This document shows positions 15,190-24,981 of a stretch of 64,000 bases of DNA, in pieces. The stretch is from Nostoc sp. B(2019) (GTDB taxonomy: Bacteria; Cyanobacteriota; Cyanobacteriia; Cyanobacteriales; Nostocaceae): contig NZ_WVID01000003.1 in assembly GCF_010091925.1 (NCBI RefSeq), positions 1 to 64,000 of the forward strand, read 5' to 3'. The number at the start of each line of letters is the position of its first letter. The stretch's first letter is position 1. The notes below the pieces were generated by a model, which was not told the origin of the DNA, did not search any database, and was given only the letters and a program-made list of their open reading frames with translations. The translations under genes were made by a program, and so were the position numbers.

Positions 15190-15429
15190 AGCTGTTGATT
15201 TCAGGCACTTTCTTCATGGTCTAGGGAGTATCAACCACTTCCTCACAAGTTCCTCAAATTTTTCTTTTAATCTCAAGATAGTGGCAGAATCCTTCCTCTT
15301 TGCAAAAGGGTTCTACCACCATCTCCCCAGTAGCTTGCTATGTCCAGCACACACTGAAGTGAAAGCTGCAAGGGTAGCAGTCAAGTTGAAATATTAAGTT
15401 TTAAATCACGAATATTGGAGGCAAAGATT

Positions 15430-15897
15430 ATGCCGATTACTCGTTGGCAACCTTTCCAAGAAATTGAACGTTGGGAACCTTTGCGGGAGATGGAACATTT
15501 GCAACAACGGATGAACCGCCTGTTTGAGCGATTCATCCCCAGTGGCGATGGAGGAGTCTCTGCGTTTACCTTTATACCCTCCGCCGAAATGGAAGAAACT
15601 GCTGACGCAGTTCACCTCAGACTAGAAATTCCGGGACTAGAATCTAAAGATTTGAATGTGGAGGTTACTGAAGAATCTGTTTCAATCAGTGGCGATCGCA
15701 AGTCTGAAACTAAGACGGAAGAAAAAGGCATTATGCGCTCTGAATTCCGTTATGGCAAATTTGAGCGAGTCATTCCGCTACCTGCTCACGTTCAAAACGA
15801 CAAAGCGCAAGCTGAATACAAAAACGGCATTCTCACCCTCACCCTACCAAAGGTTGAAGGAGAGAAGAAAAAAGCCGTCAAGATTAACCTTGGTTAG
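15430..15897 (+). CDS. Hsp20 / small heat-shock protein
   Basis: 155 residues from the ATG at 15430 (GGAGG 9 bases upstream). N-terminal arm MPITRWQPFQEIERWEPLRE and MEHLQQRMNRLFERF, then an alpha-crystallin domain (residues ~45-140) with VHLRLEIPGLESKDLNVEVT and GKFERVIPLPAHV, ending in AEYKNGILTLTLPK, the A-x-x-x-n-G-v-L motif. ATP-independent holdase that binds unfolding proteins. The 240-base gap upstream probably contains its promoter; no CIRCE-type inverted repeat was noticed. Confidence 0.92.
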   Translation: MPITRWQPFQEIERWEPLREMEHLQQRMNRLFERFIPSGDGGVSAFTFIPSAEMEETADAVHLRLEIPGLESKDLNVEVTEESVSISGDRKSETKTEEKGIMRSEFRYGKFERVIPLPAHVQNDKAQAEYKNGILTLTLPKVEGEKKKAVKINLG

Positions 15898-16033
15898 TCT
15901 GCTGTTGTAAAAGCAGGGAAACAGGGTGCGGGGGTGAAATATCCTCCCCTCTGTCTACTACCCTGTCCCCTTTCCTTTTGTCTCCTCTGCCCCTAGTAAC
16001 CCCCAACTCAAAGAGATACGCCTAGAGGAGCTT

Positions 16034-17077
16034 ATGAAAAAGTTGGTCACTTTAGCATTTATTGGCGATGTCATGCTGGGTCGAGGAGTCAACGAAGAGA
16101 TTCCCCAAAGATCACCAGAGTCATTTTGGGGAGATGTCTTGCCGATTTTGCAGGGTGCGGATGCCGTCATCGCCAACTTAGAATGTGCCATTACTCAACA
16201 TACTCAGGAGCATAATAGAACACCAAAAGCGTTTTACTTCCGCGCCGACCCCGCCGCAGTAGAAGTACTTCGTGCTGCCAATATTCAGTGTGTCAGTCTT
16301 GCAAACAACCACATCCTTGACTTTAATGACCAGGGGTTATTAGATACACTGAAATACCTTGATGCTGCGGGGATTCAGCATACTGGGGCGGGTCGAGATA
16401 TCAGTGAGGCAACAACTCCCGTCATCATGGATATTGCTGGTCTTCGTGTTGGTATCATTGCCCTCACAGATAACGAGCCTGATTTTGCGGCAACTAAGGA
16501 TTCTCCAGGTACTAATTATCTAGAAATCAGTCCCAATTCGTTGACGTTATCACTGATTGAATCTGCGGTAGTGCAGTTACGCCAAGCTGGGGCAAAGTTG
16601 GTTATCCTCTCTGCCCACTGGGGGCCGAATATGGTCATCTCACCCCCGCCCCACTTTCGCCAGTTTGCTCGTGCAGTCGTGGATAGGGGTGTAGATATCT
16701 TTCACGGTCATTCTGCCCACCTCTTCCAAGGTGTAGAACACTACAAACAGGGGCTAATCCTTTATGATACAGGGGATTTTCTCGATGATTATGCAGTTGA
16801 TCCTGTGTTGCGTAACGATTGGTCTTTTGTATTTCTGCTGGAAGTGAGCGATGTCTGCGGCAAGCGTAGCGATCGCGGTTTGTATAAGTTGCGTTTAATA
16901 CCTGTAATTTTACACTACGCACAGGTTGACCTAGCCAAGGGAGAAGAATTCACCACTATCTGTCACCGTATGCAATCCCTTTGTGCAGCTTTTAATACTA
17001 ATGTCATACAAACGGTAGAAGGACTGGAAGTCAAATTGAGGACTAAGAAAAACGCTTATAGCAGTTCTGTAGTCTGA
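16034..17077 (+). CDS. CapA/PgsA-family metallophosphatase-like protein
   Basis: 347 residues, no signal peptide. Motifs of the PGA_cap family: AFIGDVMLGRGVNE, DAVIANLECAIT, SLANNHILDFNDQGL, LSAHWGPN and HGHSAHLFQGVE, the metal-binding residues of the calcineurin-like fold. Related CapA takes part in poly-gamma-glutamate capsule export in Bacillus, but no other capsule genes are near and the protein lacks the membrane anchor, so the role here is unknown. The stretch DVCGKRSDRGLYK is encoded by a repeat insertion at about 16853-16876. Confidence 0.82.
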   Translation: MKKLVTLAFIGDVMLGRGVNEEIPQRSPESFWGDVLPILQGADAVIANLECAITQHTQEHNRTPKAFYFRADPAAVEVLRAANIQCVSLANNHILDFNDQGLLDTLKYLDAAGIQHTGAGRDISEATTPVIMDIAGLRVGIIALTDNEPDFAATKDSPGTNYLEISPNSLTLSLIESAVVQLRQAGAKLVILSAHWGPNMVISPPPHFRQFARAVVDRGVDIFHGHSAHLFQGVEHYKQGLILYDTGDFLDDYAVDPVLRNDWSFVFLLEVSDVCGKRSDRGLYKLRLIPVILHYAQVDLAKGEEFTTICHRMQSLCAAFNTNVIQTVEGLEVKLRTKKNAYSSSVV

Positions 17078-17126
17078 ATCTTCAAATCACAGTTCTACCC
17101 CTTCTCTGTATACAGGAGGCAAACAA

Positions 17127-18293
17127 ATGAAATTACTCTCTATTGCAGAACTCGAAACACTAGCAAAACAACCTAGAGAAGTCTGCATATCTATTTTTTT
17201 ACCAACTTACCATGTAGGGGCAGATACACAACAGAATCCAATCCGGTTTAGGAATTTAATTCGGGAAGCTGAAGAACGCCTGATTGAACGTGGTTGGCGT
17301 TCTGAAGATGCGAAAAACCTACTCGAACCAGTCAAAGAGCTAGATGAGTATGAATTTTGGCAACATCAGAGTGATGGTTTAGCAATCTTCCGCTCCCAGG
17401 ACTTATTGCGATATTACTCTCTACCCATAGATTTTGAAGAATTAGCAATTGTTAGTAACCATTTTTACCTCAAACCTCTATTCCCCCTCTTCCATAGCGA
17501 TGGACACTTTTATATCCTGGCTCTCAGTCACAATCTGATTCGGCTGTTAGAAGGCACTCACCATCACATTGAAGAGATTGATTTGACTGGCGTGCTGCCA
17601 AGTCTGGAAGAGGTACTACGGTTTGAAGAACCAGAACGGCAAACCCCCTCCCATACAGGCACTCCAGGTGCAGCAGGCGGACGACGTGCCGCTCCTGGTG
17701 GAGTCACGGTATTTCACGGTCATGGTGCTGGTGATGAGGATGAAAAGGAAAATCTCAGCCTGTACTTCCATCGGGTAAATGAGGCGTTGCAGGAGTTACT
17801 AAAACAAGAACACGCTCCCTTAGTGCTAGCTGGGGTGGAATATCTCTTGCCGATTTACCGAGAGGCAAATACTTATTCTTATCTCATGGATGCTGGGATA
17901 ACAGGCAATCCAGAACTACTGACACCAGAGGAATTACACGCCCAAGCTTGGGAAATAGTAAAACCATTATTTTTGCAAGCACAGCAAGAGGCGATCGCTC
18001 AATACAGGGAACTGCTGGGAACTGGAAAAGCCTCCAGCCAAATTACGGAAACTATTCCGGCGGCTTGTCAGGGACGTGTTGACAAGTTAATTATCGCCCT
18101 CAATCAGCAGCAGTGGGGTACTTTTGACCCAGACACCCAAACGGTTCAGGTGCATTCTAATGCAGAACCCAACGACGAAGAGTTATTAGATTTCGCTGCA
18201 ACTCAGACTATCTTGAATGGCGGTATTGTCTATGCGGTTGAGTTGGAAGATATGCCGGATGATACACCATTAGCTGCGGTATTTCGCTATTGA
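17127..18293 (+). CDS. baeRF-family (bacterial eRF1-like) protein
   Basis: 388 residues with AGGAGG 10 bases upstream. The N-terminus (REVCISIFLPTYHVGADTQQ, IRFRNLIREAEERL) and the C-terminal half (HAPLVLAGVEYLLPIYREAN, then RVDKLIIALNQQQWGTFDPD) match the baeRF3-like family of archaeo-eukaryotic release-factor homologues in bacteria. A glycine-rich loop (PGAAGGRRAAPGG) near residue 190 takes the place where eRF1 carries its catalytic GGQ loop; no exact GGQ is present. Such proteins have been predicted to act on stalled or hibernating ribosomes. Neighbours (HPF fusion, RtcB, archease) agree with that. Confidence 0.75.
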   Translation: MKLLSIAELETLAKQPREVCISIFLPTYHVGADTQQNPIRFRNLIREAEERLIERGWRSEDAKNLLEPVKELDEYEFWQHQSDGLAIFRSQDLLRYYSLPIDFEELAIVSNHFYLKPLFPLFHSDGHFYILALSHNLIRLLEGTHHHIEEIDLTGVLPSLEEVLRFEEPERQTPSHTGTPGAAGGRRAAPGGVTVFHGHGAGDEDEKENLSLYFHRVNEALQELLKQEHAPLVLAGVEYLLPIYREANTYSYLMDAGITGNPELLTPEELHAQAWEIVKPLFLQAQQEAIAQYRELLGTGKASSQITETIPAACQGRVDKLIIALNQQQWGTFDPDTQTVQVHSNAEPNDEELLDFAATQTILNGGIVYAVELEDMPDDTPLAAVFRY

Positions 18294-18397
18294 TGTGTGA
18301 GTACATTCGTAGTAATGATCTTAGCTCTTTTTAATCACACTGGGAAAAGAAAAGTAAGAGCCAATTTATCTATTGTAGATAGTAAAGAGGTGAAATT

Positions 18398-19114
18398 ATG
18401 AAGAACAAAAATTTGATTTATAGTCTTATAGGATTATTGAGCAGTAGTGCTGTTGGAGGATTACTAATCATCAATAACACGCAAGCTCAGTCCCCAAATT
18501 CACAACATAATACTCATCATCAATTTGTTCAGGTTACTCCTTCCCAACAAGGGATGATGGGTGAGGTTGATCAGCATTTCATCACAATGATGATTCCTCA
18601 CCATCAGCAAGCAGTGGAGATGGCTAATCTAGCTTTAACGCGTGCTAAACATCCTGAAATCAAAAAACTAGCTCAAGCCATTAAAATAGACCAAGCTCGT
18701 GAAATTGAACAAATGCAAACTTGGTATAAGGCATGGTATAGCAAAGAAGTGCCTGTTGCATCAATGTCTGGCATGGGAATGATGGGAGCACAGCACAGGA
18801 TGAGCCAGGCTCGGAACCAAGGAATGATGGCAATGTCCATGCATCATGATATGAGAGGCATGGATGTAGATTTAGAAACCTTGAAAAATGCTCAAGATTT
18901 TGATCGGGAATTTATCAGCCAAATGATTCCTCATCACCAAATGGCTGTAATGATGGCACGCATGGTTGTTAACAATGGTACACACCCTGAAGTTCGCAAT
19001 TTAGCTCAGTCCATTATTAAAACTCAAACGGCTGAAATCACACAAATGCGGCAACTTTATCAGGCTTGGTATCAGCCTGCTCCTAGACAAAATCTAAGGA
19101 AGACAAAAGTATGA
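18398..19114 (+). CDS. DUF305 secreted histidine/methionine-rich protein
   Basis: 238 residues. Signal peptide or anchor at residues 8-29, then two DUF305 halves, each with the signature MIPHHQ-x-AV-x-MA (MIPHHQQAVEMA near residue 64, MIPHHQMAVMMA near 178). The linker is rich in methionine and histidine (SMSGMGMMGAQHRMSQ). DUF305 is a ferritin-like helical family often found with copper-resistance genes, so metal binding in the periplasm is plausible. RBS AGAGGTG. Overlaps the next gene by four bases. Confidence 0.85.
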   Translation: MKNKNLIYSLIGLLSSSAVGGLLIINNTQAQSPNSQHNTHHQFVQVTPSQQGMMGEVDQHFITMMIPHHQQAVEMANLALTRAKHPEIKKLAQAIKIDQAREIEQMQTWYKAWYSKEVPVASMSGMGMMGAQHRMSQARNQGMMAMSMHHDMRGMDVDLETLKNAQDFDREFISQMIPHHQMAVMMARMVVNNGTHPEVRNLAQSIIKTQTAEITQMRQLYQAWYQPAPRQNLRKTKV

Positions 19115-21864
19115 ACCTGAAACAGAGAGGCATTCTATTAATCTTCCTGAGTGTGATTGTTGGTCTGTCTTTATCTAAAACATTAGTGCATATTCTAACT
19201 GAGGCATGGTGGTTTGATACTGTCGGATTTTCAGAAGTATTTTGGACAAGGTTAACTTGGCAAATTCTCACTTGGATTGTCACCTTTGCGTTCTACACCC
19301 TGTTTGTCTGGAGAAACTATCAGATTGCTATGCACCATACGCGGCATAGTTCCTTTCGGTTTTTTGAAGACAGCGCATTGGTAGACTATGCCGATAAATT
19401 TGCCAATTTCTTGGCTTTAGTGTTGATTTTGTTTATTGGGTTTGGTGCAGCGAGTGCTAGTACCCCAGCATGGGAAACTATCCTTAAGTATTTGCATCTT
19501 AATAGTTTTAGCGATCGCGATCCGATATTTCAACAAGATATTGGCTTTTATGTCTTCCAGTTACCGCTTTACGAAGCTATTCGTAACTGGTTGTTATTCG
19601 CTTTTATCTGGGGGCTGATAGTATCTTTTCTGGTTTATTTCCTCAAAGACAGTTTTACACTAAGGCAGCGTAACGGCCGAAATCCCCTGAATGGCAAAGC
19701 CAAAAACCATTTAAGTTTGCTGTTGGCGGGAATCGCCGCATTGATTGCAGTTGATTTCTGGCTCAGACGTTACAGCCTACTTTACTCAACCAATGGTGTT
19801 GTCTTTGGTGCTGGTTACACTGATGTCCATGCGCGGTTGTTTGCCTACTGGGTGACAAGTATCATTGCGTTAGTAGTCGCAGTCCTGTTGCTTCTCTCGA
19901 TTGGGCACAGAAGTTCTGCCTTACCTATGTCGGGGATTGTATTATTTTTTGTAGCTTTAGTGTTGCTCAACGGTGTTTACCCTTGGTTCGTCCAACAATT
20001 CCTCGTTGAACCGAACGAATTAACTAAAGAAAAGCCCTACATCGCCAACAACATCAGATTTACTCAAAATGCCTATCATTTGCATGATGTGCAGAGGCAA
20101 AACTATACAGCCGCAACCCAATTAAATCGCCAAGTTTTGCAGTCGAACCAGTCAACTATCCGCAACATTCGCCTATGGGACTACCGCCCTTTGCTTAGTA
20201 CCTACCGCCAAATTCAGGAGATACGTCTGTATTATCAATTTCAGAGTGTGGATGTAGATCGCTATACCCTGAATGGCAACTACCAACAGGTGATGCTATC
20301 GGGACGGGAACTGGCTTATTCTCAGTTACCCCAAGAGGCTAAAACTTGGGTTAACCAGCGTTTGAAGTATACTCACGGCTACGGTTTGGTGATGAGTCCA
20401 GTTAATCAAGTCACCTCCGATGGTTTACCAGAACTGTATATCAAAGATATCCCCCCCGTCTCTAAGGTGGATCTTCAGGTGAGCCAGCCTGCAATTTATT
20501 ATGGCGAAAAAACTGATAACTATATTTTTACTGGTACGAAAACCCAAGAATTTGACTATCCTTTAGGGGATGGGAATGCTTATACTAACTACAACGGCAA
20601 AGGCGGCGTACCAATACCAACGATGTGGCACAGGTTAGCTTATGCTTACGACTTAAGCAGCCTTCAGATTTTAATTTCCAATTACTTTAATCAACAGTCG
20701 CGTATCCATTACTATCGTTTGCTTCAGGAAAGGGTGAGTCATGTTGCGCCATTTCTGCACTTGGATAGCGACCCTTACTTAGTAGTAATTAATGGTAAAT
20801 TGCAGTGGATTTTAGACGCTTATACAGTGAGCGATCGCTATCCCTATTCTGAGCCAGTAGCACAAACTCTAAACGCCGCCGAAATTCTCAAAGGCGGGAA
20901 TATTGAACAGATTTTACACCGTGATATCAATTATATCCGCAACTCAGTTAAGGTATTAGTTGATGCTTACGATGGCACGATGCGGTTTTTTGTCGTCGAT
21001 GAAACTGACCCCGTACTTCGTACCTACCAAAAGATTTTTCCTCACCTATTTGAACCCAACGCGGCAATTCCATCTGAGGTGAAAGCTCATTTTCGCTATC
21101 CGCAAGACCTATTTAAAATCCAGGCGCAGATGTATCTTGTTTATCACATGAATGACCCGGAAATGTTTTACAACCGGGAAGACTTGTGGCGCTTACCCAT
21201 CGAAACCTATGAAGGCAATGAACATATCATGCAGCCTTACTACATGATTATGCGCTTACCAGGAGCAGCCAAGGAAGAATTTATCCAAATTTTACCGTTC
21301 ACACCTGCCAATAAAGACAACATGATTGCCTGGATGGCGGCACGTTCCAATAGTAAGGAGTACGGTAAGTTGCTATTGTACGAATTTCCCAAACAAAAAC
21401 TGGTCTTTGGCCCCCGGCAAATTGAAGCGCGAATTGACCAGGAACCGCAAATTTCCCAGCAGTTTACTTTATGGAGTCAAGCCGGTTCTAAAGTGATTCG
21501 CGGAGATTTGTTAGTGATTCCTATTGACCAGTCTTTACTTTATGTTGAGCCAGTATATCTGCGAGCAGAACAGGGGGAGTTACCTGAACTCAAACGGGTA
21601 ATTGTTGCATATAACAAAGCCGTAGTCATGGAAGAAACTTTAGAAAAATCTCTAGCAGCAATCTTCGGTGGCGTTCAAGAACAGAAGCAAGTACCTAGTC
21701 GCGTAACTGGAGAAGTATCGAACTTAGCTAAATCTGCGTTGGCAACTTATCAAAAGGCACAGGAAGCACTACGTCAGGAAAATTGGGCTGAGTATGGACG
21801 TTATCAGCAAGAATTGGAGGAGATTTTGCAGAAATTGAATCAGGGTAGTAATACTAATTCGTAA
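19111..21864 (+). CDS. UPF0182 family membrane protein
   Basis: 917 residues starting in an ATGA overlap with the DUF305 gene. Seven or so membrane segments in the first ~310 residues are followed by a large extracytoplasmic part (NLFEPNAAIPSEVKAHFRYP, LYVEPVYLRAEQGELPELKR) typical of UPF0182/COG1615. Function unknown for the family. Full length. The last two residues and the stop codon lie within a heptamer tandem repeat, so the C-terminus (NTNS) has been set by that repeat. Confidence 0.9.
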   Translation: MNLKQRGILLIFLSVIVGLSLSKTLVHILTEAWWFDTVGFSEVFWTRLTWQILTWIVTFAFYTLFVWRNYQIAMHHTRHSSFRFFEDSALVDYADKFANFLALVLILFIGFGAASASTPAWETILKYLHLNSFSDRDPIFQQDIGFYVFQLPLYEAIRNWLLFAFIWGLIVSFLVYFLKDSFTLRQRNGRNPLNGKAKNHLSLLLAGIAALIAVDFWLRRYSLLYSTNGVVFGAGYTDVHARLFAYWVTSIIALVVAVLLLLSIGHRSSALPMSGIVLFFVALVLLNGVYPWFVQQFLVEPNELTKEKPYIANNIRFTQNAYHLHDVQRQNYTAATQLNRQVLQSNQSTIRNIRLWDYRPLLSTYRQIQEIRLYYQFQSVDVDRYTLNGNYQQVMLSGRELAYSQLPQEAKTWVNQRLKYTHGYGLVMSPVNQVTSDGLPELYIKDIPPVSKVDLQVSQPAIYYGEKTDNYIFTGTKTQEFDYPLGDGNAYTNYNGKGGVPIPTMWHRLAYAYDLSSLQILISNYFNQQSRIHYYRLLQERVSHVAPFLHLDSDPYLVVINGKLQWILDAYTVSDRYPYSEPVAQTLNAAEILKGGNIEQILHRDINYIRNSVKVLVDAYDGTMRFFVVDETDPVLRTYQKIFPHLFEPNAAIPSEVKAHFRYPQDLFKIQAQMYLVYHMNDPEMFYNREDLWRLPIETYEGNEHIMQPYYMIMRLPGAAKEEFIQILPFTPANKDNMIAWMAARSNSKEYGKLLLYEFPKQKLVFGPRQIEARIDQEPQISQQFTLWSQAGSKVIRGDLLVIPIDQSLLYVEPVYLRAEQGELPELKRVIVAYNKAVVMEETLEKSLAAIFGGVQEQKQVPSRVTGEVSNLAKSALATYQKAQEALRQENWAEYGRYQQELEEILQKLNQGSNTNS

Positions 21865-21900
21865 TTCGTAATTCGTAATTCGTAATTCGTAATTCGTAAT
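21855..21900. repeat. Tandem heptamer repeat (TAATTCG x 6)
   Basis: Six perfect copies of TAATTCG plus a partial seventh. This is a short tandemly repeated repetitive (STRR) sequence of the kind known from heterocystous cyanobacteria. Two copies of the same unit occur at about 35062-35075. It overlaps the end of the UPF0182 gene and supplies its TAA. Confidence 0.9.
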
Positions 21901-21997
21901 ACCGCTATGCGGAAGCAAGCTACGTAATTCAAAAAGTTAGCTTGATTAACAGGTTTGATTGTTTCAAATTTCTGCTTAGTCTTCTTCGGACGAAAGT

Positions 21998-22603
21998 CTA
22001 ACGCTGACGTTGGTAGTGCCCGATTAACTCTGCTGTTGCTAAAACATGACCTTTCATTGCCTGCAAAATTTGCTCTTTCGTTGCACCTGGTTGCAAACCC
22101 AAGTTTTTATCTAGAGCATAAAGTTTGAAGAAATACCGATGTGTACCACTGGGGGGACAGGGGCCACCATAACCAAATTTGCCAAAATCATTTTTTCCCT
22201 GCATTCCACCACTTGGTAAAGTTTTTGCAGTAGTAATTTGTTCTGGTAATTGCCGAACTGTAGGAGGTATATCGTAAAGCACCCAATGTACAAACGTGCG
22301 TCTGGGAGCATCTGGGTCATCGACAATTAACGCTAAACTTTGGGTTTCTGTTGGAGGTTCATCCCAGTTAAGACTAGGCGAAATATCAGCACCATCACAG
22401 GTATATTTTGCAGGAATTTGGCTATTAGCTTTAAAGACACTGCTTTCTAATTTCATGCTTTTCCCCTCCGTTATTGATTTATTGCTTGGGGTGGAAGCGA
22501 TTTGGGTATCGTTACTACCCGCAAAACTATAAGCGATCGCAGGTAATCCTGTTAACCCAATTATACTGAAGCTTTGAAATAGAAAGACTCGCCTCCTGCC
22601 CAT
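21998..22603 (-). CDS. YbhB/YbcL (PEBP) family protein with N-terminal anchor
   Basis: 201 residues from the ATG at 22603 (AGGTG about 8 bases upstream; an ATG at 22651 would add 16 residues before the signal). Signal or anchor MGRRRVFLFQSFSIIGLTGL, then the phosphatidylethanolamine-binding-protein fold: CDGADISPSLNWDEPP, LIVDDPDAPRRTFVHWVLYD, and FGYGGPCPPSGTHRYFFKLY. Bacterial members are called Raf kinase inhibitor-like but their ligand is not known. The export signal is unlike the cytoplasmic E. coli proteins. Confidence 0.88.
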   Translation of the reverse strand: MGRRRVFLFQSFSIIGLTGLPAIAYSFAGSNDTQIASTPSNKSITEGKSMKLESSVFKANSQIPAKYTCDGADISPSLNWDEPPTETQSLALIVDDPDAPRRTFVHWVLYDIPPTVRQLPEQITTAKTLPSGGMQGKNDFGKFGYGGPCPPSGTHRYFFKLYALDKNLGLQPGATKEQILQAMKGHVLATAELIGHYQRQR

Positions 22604-22688
22604 TATCTTGCACCTGCCATCTTTATATGAAATTGTGCAACTGTGCATCATCCTAAATTTTCTTTCAGGCTATAGAAAAATGATTAAT

Positions 22689-22720
<32 letters not shown>

Positions 22721-22772
22721 TTGTCAGCAGTTATTTCTGACAGATAAAAAGCAAAAAAATGCTCACTCATAC

Positions 22773-22795
22773 TATAATATTATGTTAATATATAA
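22773..22795 (+). promoter_or_regulatory. Possible promoter -10 box ahead of the RNA candidate
   Basis: TATAAT at 22773-22778 and a second TATAAG-like box at 22791-22796 precede the structured stretch. No good TTGACA was found at the right distance, so the call is weak. Confidence 0.3.
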
Positions 22796-23032
22796 GTGAG
22801 ATCGATCGCAGGGAACCTCCAACATAGATGAAGAAAGTGGCAACATCCCTTACCGACAGTTGAGGTAAGAGTAAAGCCAAACCAAGATCTAGGAAGATGC
22901 GACTATGAAAGGTTCGAGTGAGGAGACTGCGAGACGTGTAAACCCAAGTTGGTTGTGGAGGAGACCTTGTATAGAATAGACAGTGATGGCTGAAGGGTCT
23001 GGTTGCGAACAACTAGACCCTTCAGTTTATTT
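22796..23032 (+). ncRNA. Candidate structured RNA, possibly a 5' group II intron remnant
   Basis: About 230 bases without a credible ORF on either strand that end in a strong intrinsic terminator. Segments such as AAGTGGCAACATCCC, AGAGTAAAGCC, CTAGGAAGATGCGACTATG, GAGTGAGGAGACTGCGAGAC and GTGTAAACCC look like domain I of cyanobacterial group II introns, as far as I recall them. No domain V/VI and no reverse transcriptase are present, so it would be a truncated copy. The alternative is a free-standing RNA: it lies 3' of rtcB, and RNA genes near rtcB are known elsewhere. The class is unproven. Confidence 0.45.
22991..23024 (+). terminator. Intrinsic terminator of the RNA candidate
   Basis: Fifteen-base-pair stem (TGAAGGGTCTGGTTG against CAACTAGACCCTTCA, one G:U) with a CGAA tetraloop, followed by GTTTATTTG. 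The T-rich side is on the + strand, so it ends a rightward transcript, not rtcB (which is transcribed leftward). Confidence 0.7.
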
Positions 23033-23051
23033 GTGGGCAAGCATTCAACAT

Positions 23052-24497
23052 TTATCCTTTGATAACAGCAACAGGATGCAGACGCGCTACTTTACGGGCA
23101 ATTCCTGCTTGGCTGACTACATTTACCACTCGGCTAACATCTTTGTATGCTTGGGGCGCTTCTTCTGCTAAACCAGACATGGAACCAGCGCGGATGCTAA
23201 TGCCTTCGTGTTCAAGTTCACCCTTGAGGCGATCGCCTCTAATTTCTCGCTTGGCTTTATGACGACTCATCACCCGTCCTGCACCGTGACAACTCGAACC
23301 AAAGGAAAGGCGATCGCTTGCTTGTGTCCCTAGCAGAATCCAACTCTGCGTACCCATCGAACCAGGGACTAAAACAGGTTGCCCTAAAGGACGATATTCA
23401 GCAGGTAAATCGGCAAATCCTGGGCCAAATGCTCGTGTTGCTCCCTTACGATGGACGCAAACTGTTAGGTTTTCTCCTTCAACTTCGTGGGTTTCAATTT
23501 TGCCCATGTTGTGAGCAATATCGTAAACTTGGCGTAGTTGAGAGTTTTGTGTACCAAAGACCTCCTGAAAACTCCGCCGCGTATGCCATGCTAAAACTTG
23601 GCGGTTAGCAAAAGCATAGTTGGCTGCTGACTTCATCGCTGCTAGATAGCCTTGTCCTTCTGGTGATTCAATCGGCGCACAAACTAGCTCCCGGTCTGGT
23701 AAATCAATCCCATAGCGGATGACGGCAAATTGCAAGTCTTGTACATAATCAGTGCAGATTTGATGTCCAAAGCCGCGAGAACCGCAATGAATTTGCACCG
23801 CCAAACAACCTTCGTGCAAACCCATCACTTCTGCCGCCTCTTGGTCAAACACTTCTTCCACCACATCCACCTCTAGGAAGTGATTACCCGCACCCAAGGT
23901 TCCTAATTGACCTTTACCTCGCTCTTTTGCCCGCTTACTAGCAGCATTTGGATCTGCCTCTTCCAAACAGCCAAATTCCTCCGTGCGTTGCAAATCTTCT
24001 GCTTCGGCGTACCCCTGAGCTAGCGCCCAACGAGCGCCCTGTTGACATATCTGGTCTAATTCTTCACTTGTCAAAGGGACGCTGCCTTTTTCTCCCACAC
24101 CACTGGGACAATTGCGGTAAAGGATACTTGCGAGATTACTTAAATAGGGTTTGGCATTCTCATACTCAATTGCAGATGCCAAAACACGCACCCCACAGTT
24201 GATATCATAACCGACTGCTCCCGGTGAGATAATTCCCCCTGGTACTCGTGTTGCCATCACTCCACCAATCGGCATCCCATAACCTTGGTGAACATCAGGC
24301 ATAACGACTACATGACCTACTAAACCAGGTAAACGAGCTACATTAACTGCTTGAGTTGTTGATAAATCTCCCAAGGCATCTTCGAGTATTTCTTCATCGG
24401 CAAAAATCCAAACAGGAACTTTCATATCTGGATGAAACGAAGTAGGAATTTCCCACAAATAATCACTAATGCGGCGAAAATCTTGTTTATTGACCAT
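23052..24497 (-). CDS. rtcB: RNA-splicing ligase RtcB
   Basis: 481 residues, full length. Metal and guanylate-site motifs are present: [32 protein letters not shown], the N-H pair in [26 protein letters not shown], and the guanylated-histidine region [20 protein letters not shown]. RtcB joins RNA 2',3'-cyclic phosphate or 3'-phosphate ends to 5'-hydroxyl ends with GTP and Mn2+, for tRNA splicing or repair of cleaved RNA. It follows the archease gene by 55 bases on the same strand. Confidence 0.95.
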   Translation of the reverse strand: MVNKQDFRRISDYLWEIPTSFHPDMKVPVWIFADEEILEDALGDLSTTQAVNVARLPGLVGHVVVMPDVHQGYGMPIGGVMATRVPGGIISPGAVGYDINCGVRVLASAIEYENAKPYLSNLASILYRNCPSGVGEKGSVPLTSEELDQICQQGARWALAQGYAEAEDLQRTEEFGCLEEADPNAASKRAKERGKGQLGTLGAGNHFLEVDVVEEVFDQEAAEVMGLHEGCLAVQIHCGSRGFGHQICTDYVQDLQFAVIRYGIDLPDRELVCAPIESPEGQGYLAAMKSAANYAFANRQVLAWHTRRSFQEVFGTQNSQLRQVYDIAHNMGKIETHEVEGENLTVCVHRKGATRAFGPGFADLPAEYRPLGQPVLVPGSMGTQSWILLGTQASDRLSFGSSCHGAGRVMSRHKAKREIRGDRLKGELEHEGISIRAGSMSGLAEEAPQAYKDVSRVVNVVSQAGIARKVARLHPVAVIKG

Positions 24498-24552
24498 AAT
24501 CCCCTCCTAATTTGAGGATTTGGTATAGCTAACAGTTAACAGTCAAATTTTT

Positions 24553-24981
24553 TCAAACATCTAATACTAATGTAGCTTCCAATCCTGTTTCTGTTTGCTG
24601 AATAGAGAGATTGTGATAGGTTACTGCTTTAATGAATTTATTCCAATTTTGAACATTAGCACCTGTGACTTCTACCTCTAGAGAGTGGACATCGAGATGC
24701 AGGATTTTAAATTGGTTAAATCCTAAGTTTTCACTCTCGTGTAGATACAAAAGTTCATTCAACCAAGCAACCAATAGGCTTACATGGTCAACACCTTGGA
24801 GTTGAATTTTCCGCTTAATAGAAGACTCTGAAGCTAGCTGGACATCAGCTAATACATAAAGTGCGATCGCAGCTTGGATAAACAACTCGGTTAAATTTTG
24901 TCCCCAAACGTGATAAGCCCAGTCAGCTGTATGTTCTACTTCTTCAAAGCCTGCCGAATTGAGTAAATTTGGACTGTTCAT
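24553..24981 (-). CDS. Archease, activator of RtcB
   Basis: 142 residues from the ATG at 24981 (a TTG at 25005 is the alternative; 142 is the family length). Signature parts: GFEEVEHTADWAYHVWGQNL with the metal-binding His-Thr-Ala-Asp, a central VDHVSLLVAWLNELLYLHES, and the terminal LEATLVLDV with the acidic end residue. Archease speeds the guanylation step of RtcB and allows multiple turnover. Being directly upstream of rtcB, the two form an RNA repair operon. Confidence 0.92.
   Translation of the reverse strand: MNSPNLLNSAGFEEVEHTADWAYHVWGQNLTELFIQAAIALYVLADVQLASESSIKRKIQLQGVDHVSLLVAWLNELLYLHESENLGFNQFKILHLDVHSLEVEVTGANVQNWNKFIKAVTYHNLSIQQTETGLEATLVLDV

Noticed and set aside
22905..22935. 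GGTTCGAGT, a tRNA T-loop-like string in the RNA candidate
   Set aside because: No acceptor stem, anticodon arm or CCA end around it; fits the intron-like reading better.
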